From positions 1 through 19,221 of the forward strand of contig JAFATP010000060.1 in assembly GCA_019243895.1 (NCBI GenBank): a stretch of DNA of 19,221 bases. The letters are read 5' to 3'. The translations under genes were made by a program, and so were the position numbers. This stretch comes from Alphaproteobacteria bacterium (lineage in GTDB: Bacteria; Pseudomonadota; Alphaproteobacteria; Rickettsiales; SXRF01). The notes below the pieces were generated by a model. That model saw only the letters and a list, made by a program, of their open reading frames with translations, did no database searches and was not told where the DNA came from. Numbering within the stretch: the stretch's first letter is position 1; every line of letters starts with the position of its first letter. Below are positions 1-5,741 of the stretch, in pieces.

Positions 1-114
1 GACATCGCGGGAACGGCATGGAGCAAGAAAGACCGCGACACCTGCCCCAAGGGCGCCACCGCCTTCGGCGTGCGGTTGCTGGATGCGCTGATCGCGGAGC
101 ATTACGAAGCCTAA
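1..114 (+). CDS. pepA: Leucyl aminopeptidase, C-terminal end (partial)
   Basis: The window opens inside this reading frame, so only the last 37 codons before a TAA are visible. They read DIAGTAW, then a Lys/Asp-rich stretch, then PKGATAFGVRLL and LIAEHYEA. This matches the end of M17 leucyl aminopeptidases (PepA/cytosol aminopeptidase), where the D-I-A-G-x-A-W and K-G-A-T-x-F-G-V-R motifs close the catalytic domain. The family is a hexameric, two-metal cytoplasmic enzyme that removes N-terminal residues from peptides. The metal ligands lie upstream, outside the window. holC starts 63 bases downstream on the same strand; pepA next to holC is a common proteobacterial arrangement. The family call is firm despite the short length. 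Confidence 0.87.
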   Translation, partial: DIAGTAWSKKDRDTCPKGATAFGVRLLDALIAEHYEA

Positions 115-177
115 CGCCGGATATCGACGCCGGATCATTGCTGAAGGATTTGCCGGAACATTCGCTGCGTATAGAAA

Positions 178-627
178 ATGACCGCCATCCAATTCTATCA
201 TCTCACCGCCACGCCGATGGAGCGCGCCGTGCCGCGGCTGGTGGACAAGGCTTACAGCGCCGGGTTTCGCGTGCATCTGGTGCTCGGCTCCGAGGAGCAG
301 GTGGAGTACATGAACCAGCTGCTCTGGACGTTCGATCCCGGCAGCTTCGTGCCGCACGGCACGCCCAAGGACGCGGACGCGGCGGAACTGCCCGTTCTAC
401 TTTCCGCCTCGCCTGAAGCGCCCAATTCCCCTACCCTGCTCTTCGTCACCGAAGGCACGGTGCCGGTGCAGCCGGAAGCCTATGCCCGCATTCTGGACCT
501 GTTTGACGGCAACAGCGAGGAAGCGGTGACCAAGGCGCGAACCCGTTGGGGAAACTATAAAAATGCCGGGCATGAACTCAGCTACCTGCGCCAGGATGCC
601 AAAGGCGGGTGGGAGAAGGCAGCCTAA
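178..627 (+). CDS. holC: DNA polymerase III subunit chi
   Basis: This is a 149-residue protein, the usual size of HolC. The N-terminus has the typical pattern of a short beta strand followed by FYHLTATPMERAVPRLVDKA. The middle (roughly residues 45-65) has the Q-x-x-x-x-N-x-x-LWTFDPGSFVPHG segment characteristic of the family, and LLFVTEG and ILDLFDGN follow. In the replisome, chi joins psi and the clamp loader and contacts single-stranded DNA-binding protein. The ATG at 178 is the first plausible start and lies 63 bases after pepA. No clear Shine-Dalgarno motif precedes it, so it may be translated by readthrough from pepA. An inverted repeat begins right at its stop codon. Confidence 0.92.
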   Translation: MTAIQFYHLTATPMERAVPRLVDKAYSAGFRVHLVLGSEEQVEYMNQLLWTFDPGSFVPHGTPKDADAAELPVLLSASPEAPNSPTLLFVTEGTVPVQPEAYARILDLFDGNSEEAVTKARTRWGNYKNAGHELSYLRQDAKGGWEKAA

Positions 628-666
628 TTACTTCTTTACGCCCAATCTGGTATTGTAAGGAAGTGA
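628..666 (+). terminator. Inverted repeat after holC, possible terminator
   Basis: The arms are at 628-639 and 655-666 with a 15-base loop. CTTCTTTAC pairs with GTAAGGAAG, and three more pairs extend the base of the stem. Read as plus-strand RNA the 12-bp stem has two G-U pairs. It starts directly after the holC stop, as expected for an end-of-operon signal, but no U-run follows, so it is not a standard intrinsic terminator. Confidence 0.35.
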
Positions 667-690
667 TTAACCCCATGGGATTCGACGCCT

Positions 691-873
691 ATGGCCAGGA
701 AACCACCTTCCGACGGCCGCCACACCAGCAGGCTAAATAAACAGAGCAAAGAACGTTCGGCGGAGAACGGTTTTGTTCCTACTTATTATAACACTACGGT
801 CATCTCCGCAGACGCTGCGACGTTCAGACAGAGGGCGGGGGCTCGCGCGTGGGCTTGCACTTGCTTCAGATAG
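691..873 (+). pseudogene. Broken N-terminal copy of the neighbouring GGDEF protein
   Basis: This 60-codon open frame contains NGFVPTYYNTTVISADAA. It matches HGFIPTYYNTTVITADVA at residues 24-41 of the intact GGDEF protein that starts at 1007. The likeness then stops abruptly: the rest (TFRQRAGARAWACTCFR) is Arg/Ala-rich and resembles nothing in the intact gene. In another frame, 890-973 encodes an open remnant ending PELQKELMELIIYL before a TAA, which may be a relic of the same or another gene. The simplest reading is a tandem duplicate that lost its body by deletion and frameshift. It could also be a short real protein carrying only the motif. No good ribosome binding site precedes its ATG. 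Confidence 0.5.
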
Positions 874-979
874 GGAAATGGCGGCGTAAATAGTCGGTTT
901 TACGGAAATTCTTCCGCATTGCTTCCAGCCAGAGTTGCAGAAAGAGCTGATGGAGCTTATCATTTATTTATAAATACCA

Positions 980-991
980 TGCTATTATAAT
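980..991 (+). promoter_or_regulatory. Possible extended -10 promoter of the GGDEF gene
   Basis: The very AT-rich stretch before the ATG at 1007 contains TGC-TATTAT (980-988), an extended -10 pattern, overlapping a perfect TATAAT at 986-991. No convincing -35 box lies upstream. The start codon follows closely, so the leader would be short and has no Shine-Dalgarno sequence. Confidence 0.33.
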
Positions 992-1006
992 TGTTATTTA
1001 AATAAT

Positions 1007-2011
1007 ATGTCCAAAGAACGTCCTACATCACGCGTCACGCCATCAACCGATGGTGGCCGTTCAGCGAGCAAGAAACATGGGTTCATTCCCACTTATTATA
1101 ATACCACAGTAATAACAGCAGATGTCGCGCACGAGATGGATTCCGCCCTGCGACTGCTCATCCAGGGTTTGCATTACAAGGCGTGGGATGAACAGGAGGC
1201 GAAAGAAAAGGCTCAACATACAGCTTCCATTGAGCGCAAAGGAAGAAAAGCTGCCGAAATACAAGCTCATGAAGATGAGTTGACGCGCGTGTCCAATCCA
1301 CGGGGCTTGAAGAGAGAGATGGCGAGGCTTGTCTCAGAACAGCAACGCGAAGATAGACGAGTAAAAGAAAAAAGCGATAAAGTTACTATAGTCTTCATCG
1401 ATGCCAATGATTTCGGCTTAATTAATAAGATCCTGGGGGATCAGGCAGGCGACTGCGCCATAAAAACCATTGCCGAATATCTTTCGGAGCCCGATCTCGC
1501 TTCCGGCAGGCCCCGGGTGCGCAGTAATGATGCCTCTGGGAGAACAGGGTGGAAACGAAACTACGCAGAGGAGGATAAAAAGACTTTTACCGGCCGGAAA
1601 GGCGGCGATGAATTTGTCTTGCTGATGCGCTGCCCGAAGAAGGAGGCAGAAAGGAAACTTAGATTGTTTCAAAAGGAGTTTCCAATCATCGCCACGGCCA
1701 TATTTAAAGAAAAATGTGCAAAATTATTTCCGGAGGAAGAAGACCTAGAGAAAAAACTTGACGAATTGCAAGAAGCCATCGCGGAAAAATATGAGAACCC
1801 AAATTTACTCACACATTCTTTCCGCTTATCTTTTTCTTTCGGAGCTAGAGAGCTATTGGAAAAAGACATTAAGGGAAAGGATAAGGACGATATAACCACA
1901 GTGATCACTGCGTTATTAGGCGAGGGAGATAAGTGGATGCGAGAAAATAAGGCTAAATATCGGTTGGAGCAAGCTGCGCGCGGTCCGTCTGGTGCCTCAC
2001 AGGAGCGTTAA
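1007..2011 (+). CDS. GGDEF-domain protein with a novel N-terminal motif (putative diguanylate cyclase)
   Basis: This 334-residue soluble protein has no signal peptide or membrane segment. Residues 24-39 hold the motif GFIPTYYNTTVITAD, shared with the broken copy upstream. Residues about 58-125 are highly charged and likely coiled coil. The GGDEF domain follows: RVSNPRGL (94-101) replaces the usual LTGLPNRR, D132 is the first metal ligand, N140 and D149 fit the GTP-binding positions, and GGDEF is intact at 199-203. Departures from the family are FK changed to FG at 136-137, about 25 extra residues before GGDEF, and an extra Lys/Glu-rich helical insert around 226-262. No RxxD inhibitory site is seen just upstream of GGDEF. 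If active, it would make cyclic di-GMP, which commonly sets motility against attachment. The gene is clearly more AT-rich than its neighbours, suggesting acquisition or a different history. Confidence 0.82.
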   Translation: MSKERPTSRVTPSTDGGRSASKKHGFIPTYYNTTVITADVAHEMDSALRLLIQGLHYKAWDEQEAKEKAQHTASIERKGRKAAEIQAHEDELTRVSNPRGLKREMARLVSEQQREDRRVKEKSDKVTIVFIDANDFGLINKILGDQAGDCAIKTIAEYLSEPDLASGRPRVRSNDASGRTGWKRNYAEEDKKTFTGRKGGDEFVLLMRCPKKEAERKLRLFQKEFPIIATAIFKEKCAKLFPEEEDLEKKLDELQEAIAEKYENPNLLTHSFRLSFSFGARELLEKDIKGKDKDDITTVITALLGEGDKWMRENKAKYRLEQAARGPSGASQER

Positions 2012-2072
2012 TCCTGCCGGTGCTTTACGTTCCTGATTGCCAAAGCGTCGCGTCGCGGGGCATAGTTCGCCC

Positions 2073-2101
2073 CTGACGGAAAATCTGCAACATCCTAGAA
2101 T
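2073..2101 (+). promoter_or_regulatory. Possible sigma-70-type promoter of prfC
   Basis: CTGACG (2073-2078) and TAGAAT (2096-2101) are separated by 17 bases, a fair match to TTGACA-N17-TATAAT. Transcription would begin about 15-20 bases before the prfC ATG, giving a short AT-rich leader. The prfC start has no Shine-Dalgarno sequence. Confidence 0.38.
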
Positions 2102-2124
2102 AAGAGCTAATAAATTAATCCTGC

Positions 2125-3705
2125 ATGTCCCCTCATCTTTCCCGTCGCACGTTTGCCATCATTTCGCATCCCGATGCCGGGAAAACCACGCTCACCGAGA
2201 AGCTGCTGCTGTTCGGCGGGGCCATTCACATGGCGGGGCTGGTGAAGGCCAAAAAGGGCGGCAATTTCGCCACTTCGGACTGGATGGAGATCGAGCGGGC
2301 GCGCGGCATTTCGGTGACAGCCTCGGTGATGACCTTCGATTACGAGGGCCATACCATGAATCTCCTGGACACCCCCGGCCACAAGGATTTCTCCGAAGAC
2401 ACCTATCGCACGCTGACGGCGGTGGATTCCGCCATCATGGTACTGGACGGCGCCAAGGGCATCGAGGCGCAGACGCTGAAGCTGTTCGAGGTGTGCCGCC
2501 TGCGCGACACGCCCATTCTCACCTTCATCAATAAATTCGACCGCGAGGCCAAGGAGCCGCTGGCGCTGCTGGATGAGATCGAGCGGACACTTGCGCTGGA
2601 CGTGTGCCCCGTCACCTGGCCGATCGGCATGGGCGAGCGCTTCCGCGGCTGCTTCGATTTGCTCACGGACACGCTCTATCTGTTCGAGCCGGGCAAAGGC
2701 GACCGCAAAACGGAAGGGAAGCGTTTCCACGGAGCGGATGATCCGGCGCTGGACGCGCATATTCCGGCGGCGGAGCTGGCGCATTTCCGCGAAGAGGTGG
2801 CGATGATCAAGGCGGTGTATCCGCCGTTTTCCGTGCAGTCATATCTGGAAGGGCATTTGACGCCGGTGATGTTCGGCAGCGCCATCCACAATTTCGGGGT
2901 GGCCGAATTGCTGGAGGTCATCGGCCGCTTTGCTCCCTCCCCGCGCAGCGCCCCCGCCGAGCCGCGCAGCGTGGCGCCCGAGGAGCCGAAATTCACCGGC
3001 TTTGTGTTCAAGATCCAGGCCAACATGGATAAGAACCACCGCGACCGTGTGGCGTTCGTGCGCATCTGCTCCGGCAAATACACGCGCGGCATGAAAGTGT
3101 TTCACGTGCGCAGCAGGAAATGGCTGGCGCTCAATAACCCCGTGCTGTTCCTGGCGCGGGAGCGTGAACTGGCGCAGGAGGCATGGCCGGGAGACATATT
3201 GGGCATTCCCGGCCACGGCCATCTGCATATCGGCGACAGCCTCACCGAAGGCGAGACGCTGCATTTCACCGGCATCCCCAGTTTCGCGCCGGAACTGTTT
3301 CAGCGCGTGCGGCTGGCGGACCCCTTGCGCGCCAAGCAGCTGCGCGAGGCGCTGACGCAGCTGGCGGAGGAAGGCGCCAGCCAGATATTCAAGCCGCTGG
3401 ACGGCTCGGCCTGGATTATCGGCGTGGTGGGGCCGCTGCAATTCGACGTCATCGCCAGCCGCCTGGAGAGCGAATACAATGTGAAAGGAAGCTTCGAGAC
3501 GGCGCCGTTTACGGCGGCGCGCTGGCTGGGATGCGCCGACCGCGCCCTGCTGGAGCAGTTCATACAGAAGAACAAATATAATGTGGCCGAAGACACCAGC
3601 GGCGCATTGGCTTACCTGGCGCCGAACGAATGGCACTTAAAGCGCACCGAGCAGGACTGGCCGCAGATTGCTTTTTCCCGCACGCGGGAGCAGCGGGAAG
3701 CATGA
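2125..3705 (+). CDS. prfC: Peptide chain release factor 3
   Basis: This 526-residue translational GTPase has the normal RF3 length. G motifs are complete: SHPDAGKTT (14-22), switch I GISVTAS (61-67), DTPGH (82-86) and NKFD (136-139). The RF3-typical stretches SDWMEIERARGIS, DFSEDTYRTLTAVD and FKIQANMDKNHRDRVAFVR separate it from EF-G and LepA. The C-terminal part keeps LQFDV and a segment ending in AYLAPNEW. RF3 binds the ribosome after peptide release and uses GTP to recycle RF1 or RF2. The chosen ATG gives the usual short lead (MSPHLSRRTFAIISHPDAGK). No Shine-Dalgarno sequence precedes it. It converges with the minus-strand gene at 3731, only 25 bases from its stop. Confidence 0.97.
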   Translation: MSPHLSRRTFAIISHPDAGKTTLTEKLLLFGGAIHMAGLVKAKKGGNFATSDWMEIERARGISVTASVMTFDYEGHTMNLLDTPGHKDFSEDTYRTLTAVDSAIMVLDGAKGIEAQTLKLFEVCRLRDTPILTFINKFDREAKEPLALLDEIERTLALDVCPVTWPIGMGERFRGCFDLLTDTLYLFEPGKGDRKTEGKRFHGADDPALDAHIPAAELAHFREEVAMIKAVYPPFSVQSYLEGHLTPVMFGSAIHNFGVAELLEVIGRFAPSPRSAPAEPRSVAPEEPKFTGFVFKIQANMDKNHRDRVAFVRICSGKYTRGMKVFHVRSRKWLALNNPVLFLARERELAQEAWPGDILGIPGHGHLHIGDSLTEGETLHFTGIPSFAPELFQRVRLADPLRAKQLREALTQLAEEGASQIFKPLDGSAWIIGVVGPLQFDVIASRLESEYNVKGSFETAPFTAARWLGCADRALLEQFIQKNKYNVAEDTSGALAYLAPNEWHLKRTEQDWPQIAFSRTREQREA

Positions 3706-3730
3706 TTTCTGAAAAAATTCGGAGTGAGAG

Positions 3731-4129
3731 CTAAGCGTCTTCCTCTTCGCGCTCTTCGACGTCGGCGTCTTCGAGCGGGGCGTCGGTCGGGCGTTTTTTC
3801 GGCTCAAGCTTCATGCGTACCAGTTTGCCGCGATCCTCATCCCACGTATATTGATACACGATGGTTTTAGTGCCGGTGGTAACGATATCGCCATTGGCCA
3901 GCTGCAGCACGTCGAACCCTTTCTGCAGTGCATCCTGCACCAGGGAAGCGGACTGGCGCAGATAACGCGCATCCATCATCATATTGGTAATGGCGGGTTC
4001 GGGTTCATACGGATCGCGCGCGACTCTTCCGGTGAGATGCAGCCTGCGCCTGTCGCCCAGCTGGAGTTTCTCCTTTGCGCGCTTCGCTTCCGCTTTGCCG
4101 TCTGCCTGCTTAGAGTCTTTATGTGCCAT
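3731..4129 (-). CDS. Uncharacterised small protein with charged ends
   Basis: This 132-residue protein is not assigned to a named family with certainty. Residues 1-30 are Lys/Arg-rich. A conserved-looking core follows (about 45-105), with ITNMMMDARYLRQSASLVQDAL, a Gly, then DVLQLANGDIVTTGTKTIVYQYTWDE. The tail is strongly acidic (Glu/Asp run, 118-132). The core suggests a helix packed on a beta hairpin. It faintly recalls small DUF2671-type proteins of Rickettsiales from memory, which I cannot verify. The ATG at 4129 has a good ribosome binding site (AAGGA about eight bases upstream), so it is very likely a real gene. It stands alone between convergent prfC and the end of the flagellar cluster. 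Confidence 0.75.
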   Translation of the reverse strand: MAHKDSKQADGKAEAKRAKEKLQLGDRRRLHLTGRVARDPYEPEPAITNMMMDARYLRQSASLVQDALQKGFDVLQLANGDIVTTGTKTIVYQYTWDEDRGKLVRMKLEPKKRPTDAPLEDADVEEREEEDA

Positions 4130-4254
4130 TTTTTATTCCTTCCGGTGCTCTCAAAGGAAGATCAAATTAATACATCTTGTGGCACTTCCCATCCGGCAAG
4201 GCCAAGATTGGTAGAGAACGCCGGCTGATAGGCAGTGAATAAGTTAATGCATAA

Positions 4255-4283
4255 TAAGTAGATAAACCTATTCCTCTTGTCAA
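4255..4283 (-). promoter_or_regulatory. Possible promoter of the uncharacterised small gene
   Basis: On the minus strand a perfect TTGACA (plus 4278-4283) is followed after 17 bases by TACTTA (plus 4255-4260), a poor -10 box. The overlapping TCTACT is a better -10 match but only 15 bases away. The site lies about 130 bases before the ATG at 4129. The remaining 4130-4406 spacer holds this element, the ribosome binding site and the hairpin after flgE. Confidence 0.33.
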
Positions 4284-4362
4284 TCCCTAATCGCATCGGC
4301 TGAGTAAAAAACCTTCCGTGAGAAGCGGTGAATTTCCTATACGGGTCTTACGAAACTACAGG

Positions 4363-4396
4363 CCGGAGCGCTCAATCATCAAGAATGAGCGCCCGG
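4363..4396 (-). terminator. flgE: Hairpin after flgE, probable end of the flagellar transcript
   Basis: The arms are at 4363-4374 and 4386-4396. GCGCTCA pairs with TGAGCGC, and CCGG pairs with CCGG across a single bulged base, for 11 pairs with an 11-base loop. It lies 10 bases past the flgE stop on the transcribed strand. No strong U-run follows, so termination may be Rho-assisted or the stem may protect the transcript end. Confidence 0.5.
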
Positions 4397-4406
4397 GCGT
4401 TAGAGG

Positions 4407-5741
4407 TTACTGAATCGTGTTATTGATCGCCTGAAGCAGCTGGTCCGCCGTGGTGATCAACTTCGCATTGGCTTCGTAAGCGCGTTGCGCCACGATCAGG
4501 TCGGTCAGCTCCTGCGACAGGTCCACCGTGGAGGATTCCAGCGATGAAGCCTGAATGGCCCCGGCGCCGTTACCGCCGGATGGCTGCAGGTTGGGCTGGC
4601 CGGATTCGGAGGTCTGCTGGAACGCGTTCCCGCTGACGCCGTTTAACTGGTCGGGATTGCTGAACACCGCGACGGGGAGCTGGTAAAGCGCCTGCGTCTG
4701 GCCGTTGTTGTAGTTGGCAATCACTCTGCCCTTGGCATCGATCGTCACGCTGGTGAGCTGACCCACCGCCGCGCCGTCCTGGTTGACGGCGTTGATCTTG
4801 TAGGATGAGTCGAACTGGCTCATGCCGTCGGTTTTGCCGATAAAGGCCGCCCCGGGGGTGCCGAACGGTTCTCCCGCCGTGCCCCAGTTGAAGGTAACGT
4901 TGCCTTGCTGCGAGCCGTCAAGCCAGGGTATGTTAATGCTGCTGGCAAGACCGGAACTGACGCTGCGCAGCGAGCCGTCACCGTTGAAAGTGAGCGTGCC
5001 GTGAGCGAGCAGGCCGTTGACGTCCGTCGAGGAAACCTCGGAAGGCTCGGCATAGACTTCGACTCCCCAGGTATTGGTCGCGGTTTTGATGAAGGACACC
5101 GTCACGTTGTGACCGGTTCCCAGTGAATCAAATACCTGGACGTTCTGGCTGAATTGGGGAGTGATCGCACCACCCGCCATGTTTTTGGAGGAATCGTTGG
5201 GATCATATTCCGGCCCGATCGGCCCCAGCGTCTGCACCGAGAACGGCGTGCCGTTCAGCGAAGGCGTCAAACCCAGTTCCGACAACAGCGAGCCGCTGTT
5301 GTTGGGAGGAGTGATGATCAGGTTGGATGCGCCGGTGGCGCCGCCCGCGTTGGCGCTATGCGCCGTCTGGATGGTGAAGGTGGACGGGCCGGTGACGGTG
5401 ACCGGGAACTTGCCGTTGAAATCCGTCATCGGGATGCCGTTGAACGTCGGTGACACCAGGAGATGGCCGGAACCGGTGGGACCGGTAGAAGTGGCGGGAT
5501 CGGCCACGGTAATGTCAAAGGTGGTGGGTGTGACGTTGGACACCGTGAACGGGTGGTTGAAAAGATCCGTCATCGGGATGCCGTTGATGTTGCCGCCCGG
5601 ATAGCCGGTCAGACCGGTGGGATCGATATAAACCGTATCGCCGTTGATGAAGGGATGCCCGGCTTCGGTGATGGTCAGAGTGGTATTGCTGTGGGTGGTA
5701 AACGCGTTAGTGGCGGAGAAAGGCGCGGGGTAATTCGCCAT
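4407..5741 (-). CDS. flgE: Flagellar hook protein FlgE, C-terminal part (frameshifted)
   Basis: This frame carries the second half of the hook protein. Residues 190-345 form the hook D1/D2-type region (VQVFDSLGTGHNVTVSF, then WGVEVY, LTFNGDGSL and ITIDAKGRV-like text). The end is the classic FlgE C-terminus: LPVAVFSNPDQL, LESSTVDLSQELTDLI and AQRAYEANAKLITTADQLLQ, the D0 helix shared by rod, hook and junction proteins. Residues 11-91 are an FCCH-like beta module and 96-140 are the second half of another. The ATG at 5741 has no ribosome binding site and sits in the overlap with the upstream frame, so it is not a true start. One added base near 5742-5755 would join it to the N-terminal part. 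As it stands it would make no hook unless the frame is restored. Confidence 0.85.
   Translation of the reverse strand: MANYPAPFSATNAFTTHSNTTLTITEAGHPFINGDTVYIDPTGLTGYPGGNINGIPMTDLFNHPFTVSNVTPTTFDITVADPATSTGPTGSGHLLVSPTFNGIPMTDFNGKFPVTVTGPSTFTIQTAHSANAGGATGASNLIITPPNNSGSLLSELGLTPSLNGTPFSVQTLGPIGPEYDPNDSSKNMAGGAITPQFSQNVQVFDSLGTGHNVTVSFIKTATNTWGVEVYAEPSEVSSTDVNGLLAHGTLTFNGDGSLRSVSSGLASSINIPWLDGSQQGNVTFNWGTAGEPFGTPGAAFIGKTDGMSQFDSSYKINAVNQDGAAVGQLTSVTIDAKGRVIANYNNGQTQALYQLPVAVFSNPDQLNGVSGNAFQQTSESGQPNLQPSGGNGAGAIQASSLESSTVDLSQELTDLIVAQRAYEANAKLITTADQLLQAINNTIQ
5322..5711 (-). repeat. flgE: FCCH-like module (C) and half module (D) inside FlgE
   Basis: Module C (5469-5711) runs from AFTTHSNTTLTIT through NGDTVYIDPTG and NGIPMTDLFNHPFTVSNV to TFDITVADPATS. 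Half module D (5322-5456) has only the second half: FNGIPMTDFNGKFPVTVTG, TFTIQTA and a Gly-rich end. The pattern matches the FCCH fold known from ubiquitin-activating E1 enzymes and many phage structural proteins. A 23-base sequence is identical at 5421-5443 and 5565-5587. Confidence 0.65.

Noticed and set aside
2107..3636. Several minus-strand open frames over prfC
   Set aside because: They are Arg/Gln/His-rich shadows of a perfectly conserved RF3 gene.
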